Shown here in pieces: positions 36,365-45,576 of a stretch of 64,000 nt of DNA (position 1 is the first letter of the stretch; each line of letters begins with the position of its first letter). The stretch lies in contig CAZWKE010000013.1 in the NCBI GenBank assembly GCA_964634205.1, positions 1 to 64,000 of the forward strand. The letters run 5' to 3'. Origin of the DNA: JAFGGG01 sp964634205. GTDB lineage: Bacteria; Spirochaetota; Spirochaetia; SZUA-6; RPPD01. The notes under the pieces are model-generated. The model searched no databases. It saw only the letters and a list, made by a program, of their open reading frames with translations, and had not been told where the DNA came from. The position numbers and the translations under genes were made by a program.

Positions 36365-39300
36365 CCCGCCACCTCGCATTCAGCGACTACCTGGTACAAT
36401 CGGCGTTGTTCCGGATGCTCTGATATATAATGCCGAAGTAATTGCTCTGCCTCTGTCTGAGTCAACGAACCGTCATTCAGATTGTCGGTATCAGTAAATC
36501 GTGACAAATCTTCTGTTGATACAATCGTAAAACCTTCCTCCCGCATACTTACCTTCTGACTGTTTTCTTTCTGTCTGAATTTGAGCCTTCCGGAGCGCAC
36601 AAGCGGACTGTTTGCCGCAGCGGCTTTGGAAAGAAACGCCTTTCCAAAATTCCGCGGTAGCCGTGTGTATTGTTTCGCTTTAATTCCGGCTTTTTGTTCA
36701 TCAATACAGATCGTCTCGTATTCAAGTATATAGGGGAGTGGCTTGTTAAAATCCAGACTTTTCTCTTTAAGTAGAATTCCGGCATTCAGTTTTTCAAATG
36801 AAGCTTTGGTCAGTTTATCACCCTCCGACATATTCACAAATTGTCCCCGGGCGAAATATTCTTTGACATCTTTTGTATCCAATATAATATTAGGCTCGTC
36901 TTCTTCTCCTTCCGCTATTTCTTCTTTTGGAGTAAACAATGTAAGATCGTAACGGGTACCGCCTGCTATCGGCGCATTTCCGAACTTGTCCAGGTCAAGT
37001 CCCAGCGGCAGCACCCGCTGCCTGATCTCCAAAAATCCCAAAGGATGCAAAAGGACCAGATCGGCTGTATCAGTATCATCGAGTTCCCGAAGCAAAATGC
37101 AGGACTCTTCTTCACCGGGAAGTACTCCACCCCAGTTACCGGGATCTTTCAGCGCCGTAATCAGCTGGGCGGAAGGATTGATCGCCTCAAGGGTTACCTG
37201 TCTGTCAGAACCCCACGTCTTGTCAAACCGTACTTTCACCTTGATGAACCATATCTTTAAACTGGCCTTCCCCCGTGCATTCCACGGTCGCGGACCTGAT
37301 AATCCCAGGTCCAGATTAATAGAGGCAATAGTATTTGAACCAACCTTCAAAGCCAGACCGGCCCCCATATCGATTGAAAAGGAAAACGGAGAGAAAATAA
37401 AAATCGTATCAAAACCAAGATATCCCTCGACACTGAACTTCCCCGCTTTGGCATACAGTTCCAGTAGAGCACCGAACTGCACGGAATTGGAGGTGACCGC
37501 CTGATAGGCTTCAAGAGAGATGCGTGGGTTATTGCCCGATCCAAGACTGAGTGTGAGTCGGCGGAGAATCGGGAAGCCTGCCGGTGCTTTGAAACGAGGA
37601 TGAAATCCGCCGATGGAAAGGGCAAAGACCGGATTGTCACCCCAGTTTAGCCGCATCGCCGCATCACCGGATAAGGTGAAGTTCACGATCCGTGAATCAT
37701 ACAGACTTGCATCGAAAGCGAATTCTTTTTTTTCAAAATCGATCACGCCCAGCATATCAAGGTGGATTTCAACCAGCGCCTTTTCTTTTTTTGGGAGGAC
37801 CGCCGCGATCTGACCGAGGATGACAATTCGCACCGGATCAGGTATTTCGATAAAAATACCGATATCGCCGGTAATTACCGGCGGGCTGTTCCAGCCGAAC
37901 TTTGCCATGGGGCCGAATACATAGCGTCCCTCGGTCGGGGGAAAAACAGCACGTAAATCGCTGATAATACGTGCTGCATTGGCAATTGGATCCTCAGGAA
38001 ACAGGATAGAATTGAGTGTACCGTTCTTGATTCCCCGGCGCAGGACCTCGATAATCATTGAGCGGTGTATTCCTACCAGGCCTCCAACCGCCAGCAGTTT
38101 GAAATTGTACGGAAGAGAAATCGCGGGGCTGAAGCTTACGTTGATACAAATGAGAATCGAAAATCCTTTTGAGCCGTCCGGCATGCGGGTGGTGATGAGA
38201 GCAACGGCAAACAGTCCGATATCCTGAAACTTCAGTTGGAGCATGCCGGCATACCGTTTGTTGTCGTTGTCGAATTCAAGAAATCCGCCGCCGGTGACGG
38301 TTTCGGTGTCGACGGCAAATCCGACACCGTTCGGTGGTTTGAAGCAGGGTCTTGAAATATCCAAAAACCCCAGGTTTCCATTGTTATTCGAAGTAAACTT
38401 GAACGGCAGTGTTATTCCAATTTTACTGACCGCGGCAATAACAGGACCGATCTCAGCACCGGCAGAGATAGCAAGCGTGAGTGACGGATTTTCATCGAAC
38501 TTTATAATAAGGCAGATAGAATCCAGACTGATGGGGCCGAGTTGTTTATGAATGGGAATGGTGATTTCAAGGGCACCGCTTCCGGTAAAGTAGAAACCAT
38601 TTTGTAAAGAGAAGCCGCACGTAATGTCAAAGTTTCCTTCTATCGGCTCTTCAGGTAATATTTTCTGAAGGAATCCGTCACCTTCTGATTTCCGGATGAT
38701 TACTCCAAGGTTTTTTAACCTGATTTCAAAGGCGAGGTCTTTCCCCGCACCGGAGAATAACAGTTTTAATGCAGCGGTCAGACTCTCATACTCTAAACGC
38801 GAAGCGTCTGAATCGCCGAATAAAATAAATTTATCTTCAGCACCATGATGTGACAGTGCAAGTTCGAATTCACCCTCAAACGGCACTCCCGTCCCGTATA
38901 TATCTTCAACAACGTCGACCGTGTCCGGAAAAACCCGTATTGCGATGCCGCTTCTTAGTCCACCGGAAAGAATAAGTGAAAGATTGTCGGTAATTTCGAA
39001 ATCAAGCTCCGCCTCACCCATGATAAAAGGACAGACTGCAAACCCCTGTATTTTTTTATCCGGGCCCTCTGTTTTGGGAACAGGAGTAAGAGAAAACCCT
39101 GCCTGCGAGTACCCGGATTCATAATCCGAGAATTGAAAAAACGGTATACGCAGTTCACGGATAACAGCATAGACCTCCGGCGGGATTTCTGCCTCGCCAT
39201 AGAAGAGTTTTTTTGCCTTTTCATATTCGGGAGTATAAATCCCGCAGGGAAATCCAAGCGCAACAAACATATCATTCAGCTGATCCAATAAAAGATCACT

Positions 39301-39882
39301 TTGAAAGTCATTTCCGGGATCATCCCAGTGGAATTTGGAACGCAGCAGTTCCTTGAGGTCCGTAAAAATATCGGGGAATTTGTCCCAGTAAATCTCATAG
39401 GATGTATACGCCGAAAGCTGTTCGGTAAACGCTTCTTCCGTACTCCTGATTATGCCGAGTAGTCTGAGTCCATGAAAGAGACCGGTTACATGTTCTTCCA
39501 GATACGTACAGATCAGAAAATCCAGGATACGTTTTCCAACAGTCGCGGAAAAATCAGCAGGGAGAGAGTCGGGCAGATCATCGGGGAAATCATCAATTAT
39601 ATTAACTATTGCTGTAATAACCGCCTGGATTTTCTGAAACAGGGTTGCATATTCATCGATCTGGTCTTCAAAAGGCAGTGAGAAGTCTATCGCCTCAATT
39701 GCGCCTTCCAGTTCCGTTATCTTCCCACCGAGTGTACTGAAACTGACACCCGTATCCTCCGGCCAGGCATAGCCGATATCGGCAAGAAAAAGCCGGAACC
39801 CTTCCTCAGAAATATACTCTTTCAACGGTTCGATCAGTTTTATAAGCTCACAAAATAATGTCTTCAGCGCAGATTTTGCCAT
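36361..39882 (-). CDS. DUF6603-like beta-rich giant protein, 1173 aa (gene 3 of six)
   Basis: The N-terminal 250 residues are helical. From about residue 280 the protein is a long beta-strand-rich array with many 'LGPI', 'IGLTLP' and 'GGF' turns. Segments such as 'LLAVGGLVGIHRSM', 'LFPEDPIANAARI', 'GRYVFGPMAKFGWN', 'LSIGGFHPRFKAP' and 'AYQAVTSNSVQFGA' match what I recall of DUF6603 proteins, whose function is unknown. There is no signal peptide. About 61 bases separate it from the metallopeptidase gene, the widest gap in the operon, with only a weak purine-rich ribosome site. The fold might be an elongated beta-helix or beta-solenoid, which a structure model could test. Confidence 0.78.
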   Translation of the reverse strand: MAKSALKTLFCELIKLIEPLKEYISEEGFRLFLADIGYAWPEDTGVSFSTLGGKITELEGAIEAIDFSLPFEDQIDEYATLFQKIQAVITAIVNIIDDFPDDLPDSLPADFSATVGKRILDFLICTYLEEHVTGLFHGLRLLGIIRSTEEAFTEQLSAYTSYEIYWDKFPDIFTDLKELLRSKFHWDDPGNDFQSDLLLDQLNDMFVALGFPCGIYTPEYEKAKKLFYGEAEIPPEVYAVIRELRIPFFQFSDYESGYSQAGFSLTPVPKTEGPDKKIQGFAVCPFIMGEAELDFEITDNLSLILSGGLRSGIAIRVFPDTVDVVEDIYGTGVPFEGEFELALSHHGAEDKFILFGDSDASRLEYESLTAALKLLFSGAGKDLAFEIRLKNLGVIIRKSEGDGFLQKILPEEPIEGNFDITCGFSLQNGFYFTGSGALEITIPIHKQLGPISLDSICLIIKFDENPSLTLAISAGAEIGPVIAAVSKIGITLPFKFTSNNNGNLGFLDISRPCFKPPNGVGFAVDTETVTGGGFLEFDNDNKRYAGMLQLKFQDIGLFAVALITTRMPDGSKGFSILICINVSFSPAISLPYNFKLLAVGGLVGIHRSMIIEVLRRGIKNGTLNSILFPEDPIANAARIISDLRAVFPPTEGRYVFGPMAKFGWNSPPVITGDIGIFIEIPDPVRIVILGQIAAVLPKKEKALVEIHLDMLGVIDFEKKEFAFDASLYDSRIVNFTLSGDAAMRLNWGDNPVFALSIGGFHPRFKAPAGFPILRRLTLSLGSGNNPRISLEAYQAVTSNSVQFGALLELYAKAGKFSVEGYLGFDTIFIFSPFSFSIDMGAGLALKVGSNTIASINLDLGLSGPRPWNARGKASLKIWFIKVKVRFDKTWGSDRQVTLEAINPSAQLITALKDPGNWGGVLPGEEESCILLRELDDTDTADLVLLHPLGFLEIRQRVLPLGLDLDKFGNAPIAGGTRYDLTLFTPKEEIAEGEEDEPNIILDTKDVKEYFARGQFVNMSEGDKLTKASFEKLNAGILLKEKSLDFNKPLPYILEYETICIDEQKAGIKAKQYTRLPRNFGKAFLSKAAAANSPLVRSGRLKFRQKENSQKVSMREEGFTIVSTEDLSRFTDTDNLNDGSLTQTEAEQLLRHYISEHPEQRRLYQVVAECEVAG

Positions 39883-39943
39883 AGTGTTCTCTCTTTTCTT
39901 TATTTATTTCCATTTCACAGTATCCGTTCTCCCTCTCGATTAT

Positions 39944-41782
39944 CTATGAGTTCCCGTATAACGGTTCGTACATCGCGTACACAATCGGCCAAATATTCCC
40001 CTGCTGCGGATGCTGCCAGGTGCGTTCAGACTCGGGCTTCTCCATTTCAGCGGTAAATAATCGCCATTTCTTTAATTCATTTTGAACATGATGTATTAAT
40101 ATTTCATTTACCTGCAGCCAGTTACCCGGGACAATGGGAAAGCGTGTCATATCCGCAAACCCGGAAACCGCAAAGCCCTGCCATCCGAATTGCGGATGTA
40201 CTTTTTCCTCCAGTTGATACAAACTGTTTATGCAATCTTCATGACTTCCCGGGGTTACCCATCCGGCGGCGATCGGTCGGTACTCCCAAAAATGGGCTTT
40301 TATGTCGCTCAGCGTCCCGATAAATCCTTTTTCCAAAAATATTGTTTCATCCCCCGACATATTCTTCAGGGGTATATCTTTTTCTTCTCCGTTATGCCTG
40401 CAGGTCCAGCGTGAACTGTCATCCATGTTGTTATAGAATTGATAAAATGACGGATCGATAATCAGATTTTTATATTTAAGGTAGGCATGATTATCGCCAA
40501 TACAAATCCGCAAATTATTAATAATTTTTGCTGTCCCGCTGCACCGTTGGATCAAGGCGGCAATTCTGGATGAGGCAGTTCCGCAGTGCCGGTGTATGGT
40601 TATGGGCTGTACAGCGCCGGTCGTAAAATCAACATTTCTTTCAAGAGAAAGGACCAGTTTCTCCATCATGCGGTGTGTTTCCCAATATTTTTTTACCTCT
40701 TTAATCGGTATATCATGGGGTGAAGAGTTTGCATCGCCAAGTATCTTTTCCTTGATATGGGTGGAACACACCCTGCAAAAATCCGCGTATTCATAGACAC
40801 CCGGAGTGATCTCGCCGGCGGAATACGATGGGGAACGGAGGGTAATTCTGGATTGTCTCATGAGACATTCCTGACTGCTTTTAAAAATACCGGAGCGATA
40901 CTGCATCGCCCCTTCAACCATGGTAACGGCATTTTTCCTGTAACGGGGATAACTTTCCTGATCCGCCCCTTCCGGTACCGGATCCGGTTTCCTGATGATA
41001 TATTGCGGATCTTCGTCGGTTACACCGTCCATTTCTTTGGACGTCATCAGGTGAAACCATTTCAGTTTTCCCAGATCAATCATTCCCTCGTCCTCAATCT
41101 GCTCCTTTGCAGTGATGTTCGGATTATCCGGTTCATTTCCCGAATAGCGTTCGTATGCCGCACCGTTCAGCTCGTATTCATCCTCGAGATTCAGGGCATG
41201 GCCGAATTCATGCGCGAGTGACCTGGCCAGCCAGGGGGGATCTACTATTGACGGGTCTCCAATACAGAATGAGAGGAAGGGCATTGACTCATATATCCAT
41301 CTATACGGCGCAGCCAGCGCCGGTTTGAATCCGGCCGCCATACCGGCTTCCTTACTGTTTATGGCGATCCCCACCAGTCCGTATGAACGGGAATGCGGAG
41401 AACACCAGACATCCTCTCCGGTAACCGGTCCCGGGAAATATGAAACCGGCAATTCCAGTTCTTTTACCAGATTGAACAGTCGTTCCTGATCACCTACGGA
41501 TATATTCGGATGTCCGTTCCCGTCGATGAGCATGCGAAAGAAGGTATCCTTTGGCGTACCGATCCCTATTCCCCGTTCGTTCGACGGAAGAAAAAGGGCC
41601 AGAAAATTGATATGTTGTTTGCACAAATTCAAGGGCGGGATTTTCAAAAATTCTCTTTTCAAATCAAAACAGAGGTTTGAAAACTCGGTAATATCCTCAT
41701 ACATGAAGCCTTCGGGCAGCAGCAGAAAATAAATCTGTTCGGGCTCTGTGGCTTCATGTATGTACACCAACCGATCGTCCAT
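39944..41782 (-). CDS. M64-type zinc metallopeptidase with a C-terminal transglutaminase-like domain, 612 aa (gene 2 of six)
   Basis: Residues near 190-204 read 'HEFGHALNLEDEYE', the HExxH zinc site and following DEY of M64 (IgA-peptidase-like) enzymes. A conserved 'FCRVC' near 336-340 and 'MVEGAMQYRSGIF' also fit M64. From about 365 a second domain begins with Cys400, His432 ('DNHAYLKY') and Asp443 ('LIIDPSF'), in an order and spacing like a transglutaminase or cysteine-peptidase triad. Family members I know are secreted, but this one has no signal peptide. The ATG at 41782 has AAGGG eight bases upstream, overlapping the stop of its paralogue. Confidence 0.8.
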   Translation of the reverse strand: MDDRLVYIHEATEPEQIYFLLLPEGFMYEDITEFSNLCFDLKREFLKIPPLNLCKQHINFLALFLPSNERGIGIGTPKDTFFRMLIDGNGHPNISVGDQERLFNLVKELELPVSYFPGPVTGEDVWCSPHSRSYGLVGIAINSKEAGMAAGFKPALAAPYRWIYESMPFLSFCIGDPSIVDPPWLARSLAHEFGHALNLEDEYELNGAAYERYSGNEPDNPNITAKEQIEDEGMIDLGKLKWFHLMTSKEMDGVTDEDPQYIIRKPDPVPEGADQESYPRYRKNAVTMVEGAMQYRSGIFKSSQECLMRQSRITLRSPSYSAGEITPGVYEYADFCRVCSTHIKEKILGDANSSPHDIPIKEVKKYWETHRMMEKLVLSLERNVDFTTGAVQPITIHRHCGTASSRIAALIQRCSGTAKIINNLRICIGDNHAYLKYKNLIIDPSFYQFYNNMDDSSRWTCRHNGEEKDIPLKNMSGDETIFLEKGFIGTLSDIKAHFWEYRPIAAGWVTPGSHEDCINSLYQLEEKVHPQFGWQGFAVSGFADMTRFPIVPGNWLQVNEILIHHVQNELKKWRLFTAEMEKPESERTWQHPQQGNIWPIVYAMYEPLYGNS

Positions 41783-41793
41783 CAATTTTACCC

Positions 41794-43608
41794 TTAAATT
41801 GGTTTTTTCAAATCAATCGCTTCCCATTTTGCAGTATTTCCTCCAGTGCTTTTCACATACTGGTTCCAGCCGATAATCTCCTGATGAATAGCCGTCATGG
41901 CAGCGGGGGGAATAACACCGTAGGCCGGAGGAATGAATATCTTATCCGCAGCGGCAAGGGTATTAGGGAGAATGCACTTATATTCAGGAACTTGTATATA
42001 TCTGTTTCCTACCAACATATAGATTTGTTCATGAGTATAAGAACTCCAAGCATCCGGACGGTTCTCGATCATATAATCCTGCAGTTCCGGAAGAGTACCG
42101 ACAAAGCCTTTCTCCAGATAGATATCGCCTGAGGTTGCGGAATTTGTTTCCGGGATGGTTATGCCCGTGCCATTTTTTTTACAGGTATATACTCCCATTG
42201 GGTTACGATAATTCGAGAAAAACGACGGATCTATGATAAGTGTATTGTATTTAATGAATATATGATCAGCAAAACGGCAAAACCGTATTTTTCTTTCCAG
42301 CATAAAACCGTCGGTATACAACTGCCGAAGGAGTATTGCGAACAGGGCCGCCGCTGGCGCGGAGCTCTCAAATATCTTTCCGGGTGGAGTATTCGCTTTC
42401 ATAGCCGCGACAACGCGTTCCATCATTTTTTTTTGCTGTATCAGGGTACGCAAATCACGGTCACTCGGTTCCAGTTCAAGAGTCGCCCAATCTCCCTTGA
42501 TAATCCGCCGCAGGTGGAATTGGCAGACCCGGCAGAAAGCGGAAATCTTGTCCATAATGATATTGTTGGTACCTTGAATCACGGGTATAGCATCCATGGT
42601 GCAGAGAAGTTTTGAGTGATAAATGCCCTTATCATAGATACGAAGACCTCCCTCCACAAGTTGGATAATATCTTCCCCTTTGTTTTGTACCAATTGAAGA
42701 TGTCCCAATGCATCGTATTGTTGCTGGCTGAAAAAATAAACACCTGCATTTTTTCCTCTGTTTGCCAAGGCATTCAATTCCGTTTTTTTCATCAGATGGC
42801 GCCATTTCAAAGAATCGGTATCGATTTTGTTTCCGCTATTGAGAAAGGTAACTGTACTCGTCAGATTAGGTATAGCCGGTTCCGAATTGGCGGGATACGA
42901 TTGTGGTGTGGGATCGCTTACATATTCATCTCCAAGCCGTTGTATTTGTGATGAAAGACTGCCATCTGCCATAAGGAAATAATTTCCAATAGAATGGGCG
43001 AGTTCATGAACAAATACATGTTCGGAAATATCAAAGTCGGGATCCTTATAACCGGCAAGAGTAAATAAAAAACAAAGAGGAGTACTGCTCGTGATAAATT
43101 GTCCGCTAAAAAAAGTCTTTGTTGTCGTATCATTCATATTATTACAGGCAATACCGATAGCACCGTAAGACTTTGAATTCGTATCCCGCCATACATCCGG
43201 GAATCGTTCAATGTTCTGTACCCTGCCCTTATATTTTTTCATTACGACCGGAGTGATATTATCCAATATTTCTGTGGAAATTTTCTGTTTTCCCTCGTTA
43301 GTAATTTCAGGTGTTTCATTATAAAAAAAAGTCTTAAAAAAAGTTTTCATTCCGGTTACAGTAGCCGGTAAGGGGGAATCGGTTGTCAGTATGGGGATTT
43401 TTTCATCTACCGAGGCGGTAAAACAGGCAAAAATGTTGATATAATCCTGAAGACTCGTGAAAGTAGGTTTGTTTATGAATAACCGGTTTTTTATATGCTT
43501 GCAGTATTCAATAAAATCTGTTTTACGCTTGAATCCGTCCCCCAATAAAAGAATATTGAGGCAGTCATATTCTTTGCCTTGGTGGATCAATTCAAGAGAT
43601 ATAGACAT
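41794..43608 (-). CDS. M64-type zinc metallopeptidase paralogue, 604 aa (gene 1 of six)
   Basis: First gene of the six-gene operon. The N-terminus 'LNILLLGDGFKRK' matches the start of M64 enzymes. The zinc site is 'HELAH' (201-205), followed 20 residues later by 'GDEYV', a longer spacing than in its neighbour. 'FCRVCQFH' (359-365) is shared with the paralogue, as is the C-terminal domain around 'DHIFIKYNTLIIDPSF' (448-463, His449 and Asp460). The matching cysteine is missing: the aligned region reads 'FESSAPAAAL'. So the second domain may be inactive here. There is no signal peptide. AGGA lies six bases before the ATG. Confidence 0.8.
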   Translation of the reverse strand: MSISLELIHQGKEYDCLNILLLGDGFKRKTDFIEYCKHIKNRLFINKPTFTSLQDYINIFACFTASVDEKIPILTTDSPLPATVTGMKTFFKTFFYNETPEITNEGKQKISTEILDNITPVVMKKYKGRVQNIERFPDVWRDTNSKSYGAIGIACNNMNDTTTKTFFSGQFITSSTPLCFLFTLAGYKDPDFDISEHVFVHELAHSIGNYFLMADGSLSSQIQRLGDEYVSDPTPQSYPANSEPAIPNLTSTVTFLNSGNKIDTDSLKWRHLMKKTELNALANRGKNAGVYFFSQQQYDALGHLQLVQNKGEDIIQLVEGGLRIYDKGIYHSKLLCTMDAIPVIQGTNNIIMDKISAFCRVCQFHLRRIIKGDWATLELEPSDRDLRTLIQQKKMMERVVAAMKANTPPGKIFESSAPAAALFAILLRQLYTDGFMLERKIRFCRFADHIFIKYNTLIIDPSFFSNYRNPMGVYTCKKNGTGITIPETNSATSGDIYLEKGFVGTLPELQDYMIENRPDAWSSYTHEQIYMLVGNRYIQVPEYKCILPNTLAAADKIFIPPAYGVIPPAAMTAIHQEIIGWNQYVKSTGGNTAKWEAIDLKKPI

Positions 43609-43686
43609 AGAGTATCCTATATTTTATATGCTTTGTTTTAAAGGATTCGGTCATTTTTTATATCATGATATTGTTATATAGACTAT

Positions 43687-43715
43687 ATTATTGTTTATTT
43701 ACATTATGTGTGCAA
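43687..43715 (-). promoter_or_regulatory. Candidate promoter of the six-gene operon
   Basis: On the minus strand, TTGCAC (43710-43715), 17 bases and AATAAT (43687-43692). The -35 is weak. It would give a leader of about 70 bases before the ATG at 43608. Confidence 0.35.
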
Positions 43716-43789
43716 GAAAAAAAATAAATTAATGATAAATCCTCTGCATGATGGCGATTATTCCCCATGATGAATACGTATAATTCAAC

Positions 43790-43818
43790 TTGAAAGGCCG
43801 TTTAAGAATAGTTATAAT
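43790..43818 (+). promoter_or_regulatory. Promoter of the membrane-Nudix gene
   Basis: TTGAAA (43790-43795), a 17-base spacer and a perfect TATAAT (43813-43818), giving a leader of about 90 bases before the ATG at 43913. Confidence 0.65.
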
Positions 43819-43912
43819 GACAGTATGGTTTGTGTCATGCGGAAATCTTTTATAATGTAAAACATGGAAGAGTATGACCGTATAATTACTTCAATTAAAA
43901 AAGGAACAAATC

Positions 43913-44929
43913 ATGTCAACAACAACACTTTTTGTCGAAATCCTTATTATCGGTTTTGAATCTTTGGTCTGGATCGGATTGTTGCTCAGTATTATCTGGA
44001 ATCCTCACGATGCACTCGTACAGGCCAAAGCGTATTCCGAATATGCCCTACTTTGGACCACGCTTTTATTCGCATTGGCATATGTCATTGGGATTATCAT
44101 CGACAGGGTGGCCGACAGTGTTTACAAATTATTCCGCTATACTCCCCGTACGGCTCCACCTGCCGCATACAGGGAAATGCGCTTCCGTATTCTTGATGAA
44201 AGCGAAGGGATCGGAAAGTTTTGTGAATACCAACGCAGCAGGCTCCGTATCAGCAGAGCGACGTTCCTGAACCTGATTATCCTGACTGCGGTTTTTCCCG
44301 TCTGGCTGATTATTAATAATCAGACACACTTACTCACGATTGCCGGTTCAATAATTGCGGGCGCAAGCCTTGTGGGGTTGTCCTATTATACTACCTACCG
44401 CATCGACAAGGCCCAGACAGAAGCACTCGAACAGGCATATAAAATAATAACCGTTGATTCGGAGAAAAGAAAAAAAACCGAAGGTGTTGTTGCCGCTGTC
44501 TGCTACCGGCATAAAAACAAAGGTATTGAATTCCTGCTGGTCAAAACAAAAAAGGGGAAATACCGCACCTTTCCCAAAGGTCACATTGAAACCTGCAATG
44601 GTAAAAAGGAATCCCCTCGGGAAGCCGCAAAGCGTGAGGCCTTGGAAGAAGCGGGAGTAGTCGGAACGATCGAAACAGAGCCGTTTACCCGTTATGTATA
44701 CCGTAAAGGATCCAAAGGCAGTGAATATACGGTTACCGCATATTTACTGCGCGTTGAATCACAACAGAAACCGATAGAACGGTACCGGCATCCGCATTGG
44801 TATCTTTTTGACAAGGCCTTGGAAAAACTCTCCCATGGCCGCCGTGAGCAAAAATACAAAGATGAACATGTACGGGTTATTAACGAGGCGCTTGCCCGCC
44901 TGCAAAGTAAAGATCATACAATGGAATAG
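43913..44929 (+). CDS. Four-helix membrane protein fused to a Nudix hydrolase domain
   Basis: A 338-residue fusion. Hydrophobic helices lie near 5-29, 45-64, 116-134 and 140-158. A Nudix domain fills about 185-330. The Nudix box runs from 'PKGHIE' (221-226) to 'REALEEAGV' (241-249), with the catalytic REUxEExGU intact. A four-residue insertion ('TCNGKK' region) lengthens the loop between the box glycine and the first glutamate. Substrates could be nucleotides or capped RNAs; the sequence does not tell. AAAGGA precedes the ATG by about seven bases. It is transcribed away from the six-gene operon across a shared control region. A membrane-anchored Nudix enzyme is unusual. Confidence 0.85.
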   Translation: MSTTTLFVEILIIGFESLVWIGLLLSIIWNPHDALVQAKAYSEYALLWTTLLFALAYVIGIIIDRVADSVYKLFRYTPRTAPPAAYREMRFRILDESEGIGKFCEYQRSRLRISRATFLNLIILTAVFPVWLIINNQTHLLTIAGSIIAGASLVGLSYYTTYRIDKAQTEALEQAYKIITVDSEKRKKTEGVVAAVCYRHKNKGIEFLLVKTKKGKYRTFPKGHIETCNGKKESPREAAKREALEEAGVVGTIETEPFTRYVYRKGSKGSEYTVTAYLLRVESQQKPIERYRHPHWYLFDKALEKLSHGRREQKYKDEHVRVINEALARLQSKDHTME

Positions 44930-44997
44930 AAGAATTTCTCACGGTGTTTCTTTAAGGTTTGGCGTAATTGAAAAGATAAACAATTCCGGCCGAGCAT

Positions 44998-45552
44998 TCA
45001 TTGTAAATATTTCCGCGATAACTCCTGCAAAAGCGTAAGGATCTCTTCATGCCTGCCGCGGCCGATTACCTTGTCCTCAAATTGTTCGAATTCCGCTTCC
45101 AGTTGTACGTCTACATCTTTACTGAGAGCCTTTTCAGCCAGGAGAAAAAGTACATTATTCTCTTTTTCAATATGCGCGCGCAACAACGAAATATAGTTCA
45201 GTGCAGCAACGGAAATTTCATTGGGTATTGCTTCCATACCGTTCCATGCTTCTACTGCCGCGGCCATTTGTTTCAAATAGGACCTTCCGACACTGTGCTC
45301 ATCAAGCATTACTTTTACAGGACCGCCGGTTGCCGGATACCCGGCCTTTTCCAATTCCTTAAAAAGATACTGTTCTTCCTTTCCGTGATGGCATTTATCC
45401 GCGAATATCCTGAAGAAGTCAATCAGTCCCCGCATATCATCCAACCTGCTTTTTATGTCTTTCCGCGGGCCACTGATCATTCTTTCCAAAATTGTTAACG
45501 CCTGCTTAATGCCCTCATGCTCTGATTTTAAATCATCAATTGCCTTGGCCAT
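44998..45552 (-). CDS. Hemerythrin-like HHE-domain protein
   Basis: A 184-residue four-helix bundle for a di-iron site. The candidate ligands are His12, His55/56, Glu59/60, His86, His127 and Glu131, spaced as in HHE domains. Such proteins bind O2 or NO, or store or repair iron. It lies 24 bases downstream of ldhA on the same strand and is probably cotranscribed with it. Across the dyad is an Rrf2 regulator, so the group looks like an oxygen or nitric-oxide response unit. Confidence 0.85.
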   Translation of the reverse strand: MAKAIDDLKSEHEGIKQALTILERMISGPRKDIKSRLDDMRGLIDFFRIFADKCHHGKEEQYLFKELEKAGYPATGGPVKVMLDEHSVGRSYLKQMAAAVEAWNGMEAIPNEISVAALNYISLLRAHIEKENNVLFLLAEKALSKDVDVQLEAEFEQFEDKVIGRGRHEEILTLLQELSRKYLQ

Positions 45553-45576
45553 ATACCGCCTCCGTTTAAATCGGTT

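Larger units (their letters stand above)
43609..43912. other. Divergent control region between the six-gene operon and the membrane-Nudix gene
   Basis: This A/T-rich region of 304 bases contains a weak minus-strand and a strong plus-strand promoter candidate. It also holds a second TATAAT at 43851-43856 and a 31-codon frame (43864-43959) that overlaps the Nudix start and has no ribosome site. I see no riboswitch or RNA gene. Confidence 0.6.

Noticed and set aside
35519..36430. 303-codon plus-strand frame opposite the 1105-aa gene
   Set aside because: It runs antisense to a coupled operon gene with a sound start and stop, has no ribosome site and has a composition typical of a shadow frame.
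25712..43608. Prophage or contractile injection system
   Set aside because: No sheath, tube, baseplate, terminase, capsid, integrase or AAA ATPase motif is visible in any of the six proteins or their neighbours.
43864..43959. 31-codon frame before the membrane-Nudix gene
   Set aside because: No ribosome site, it overlaps the Nudix start, and its composition is unremarkable.
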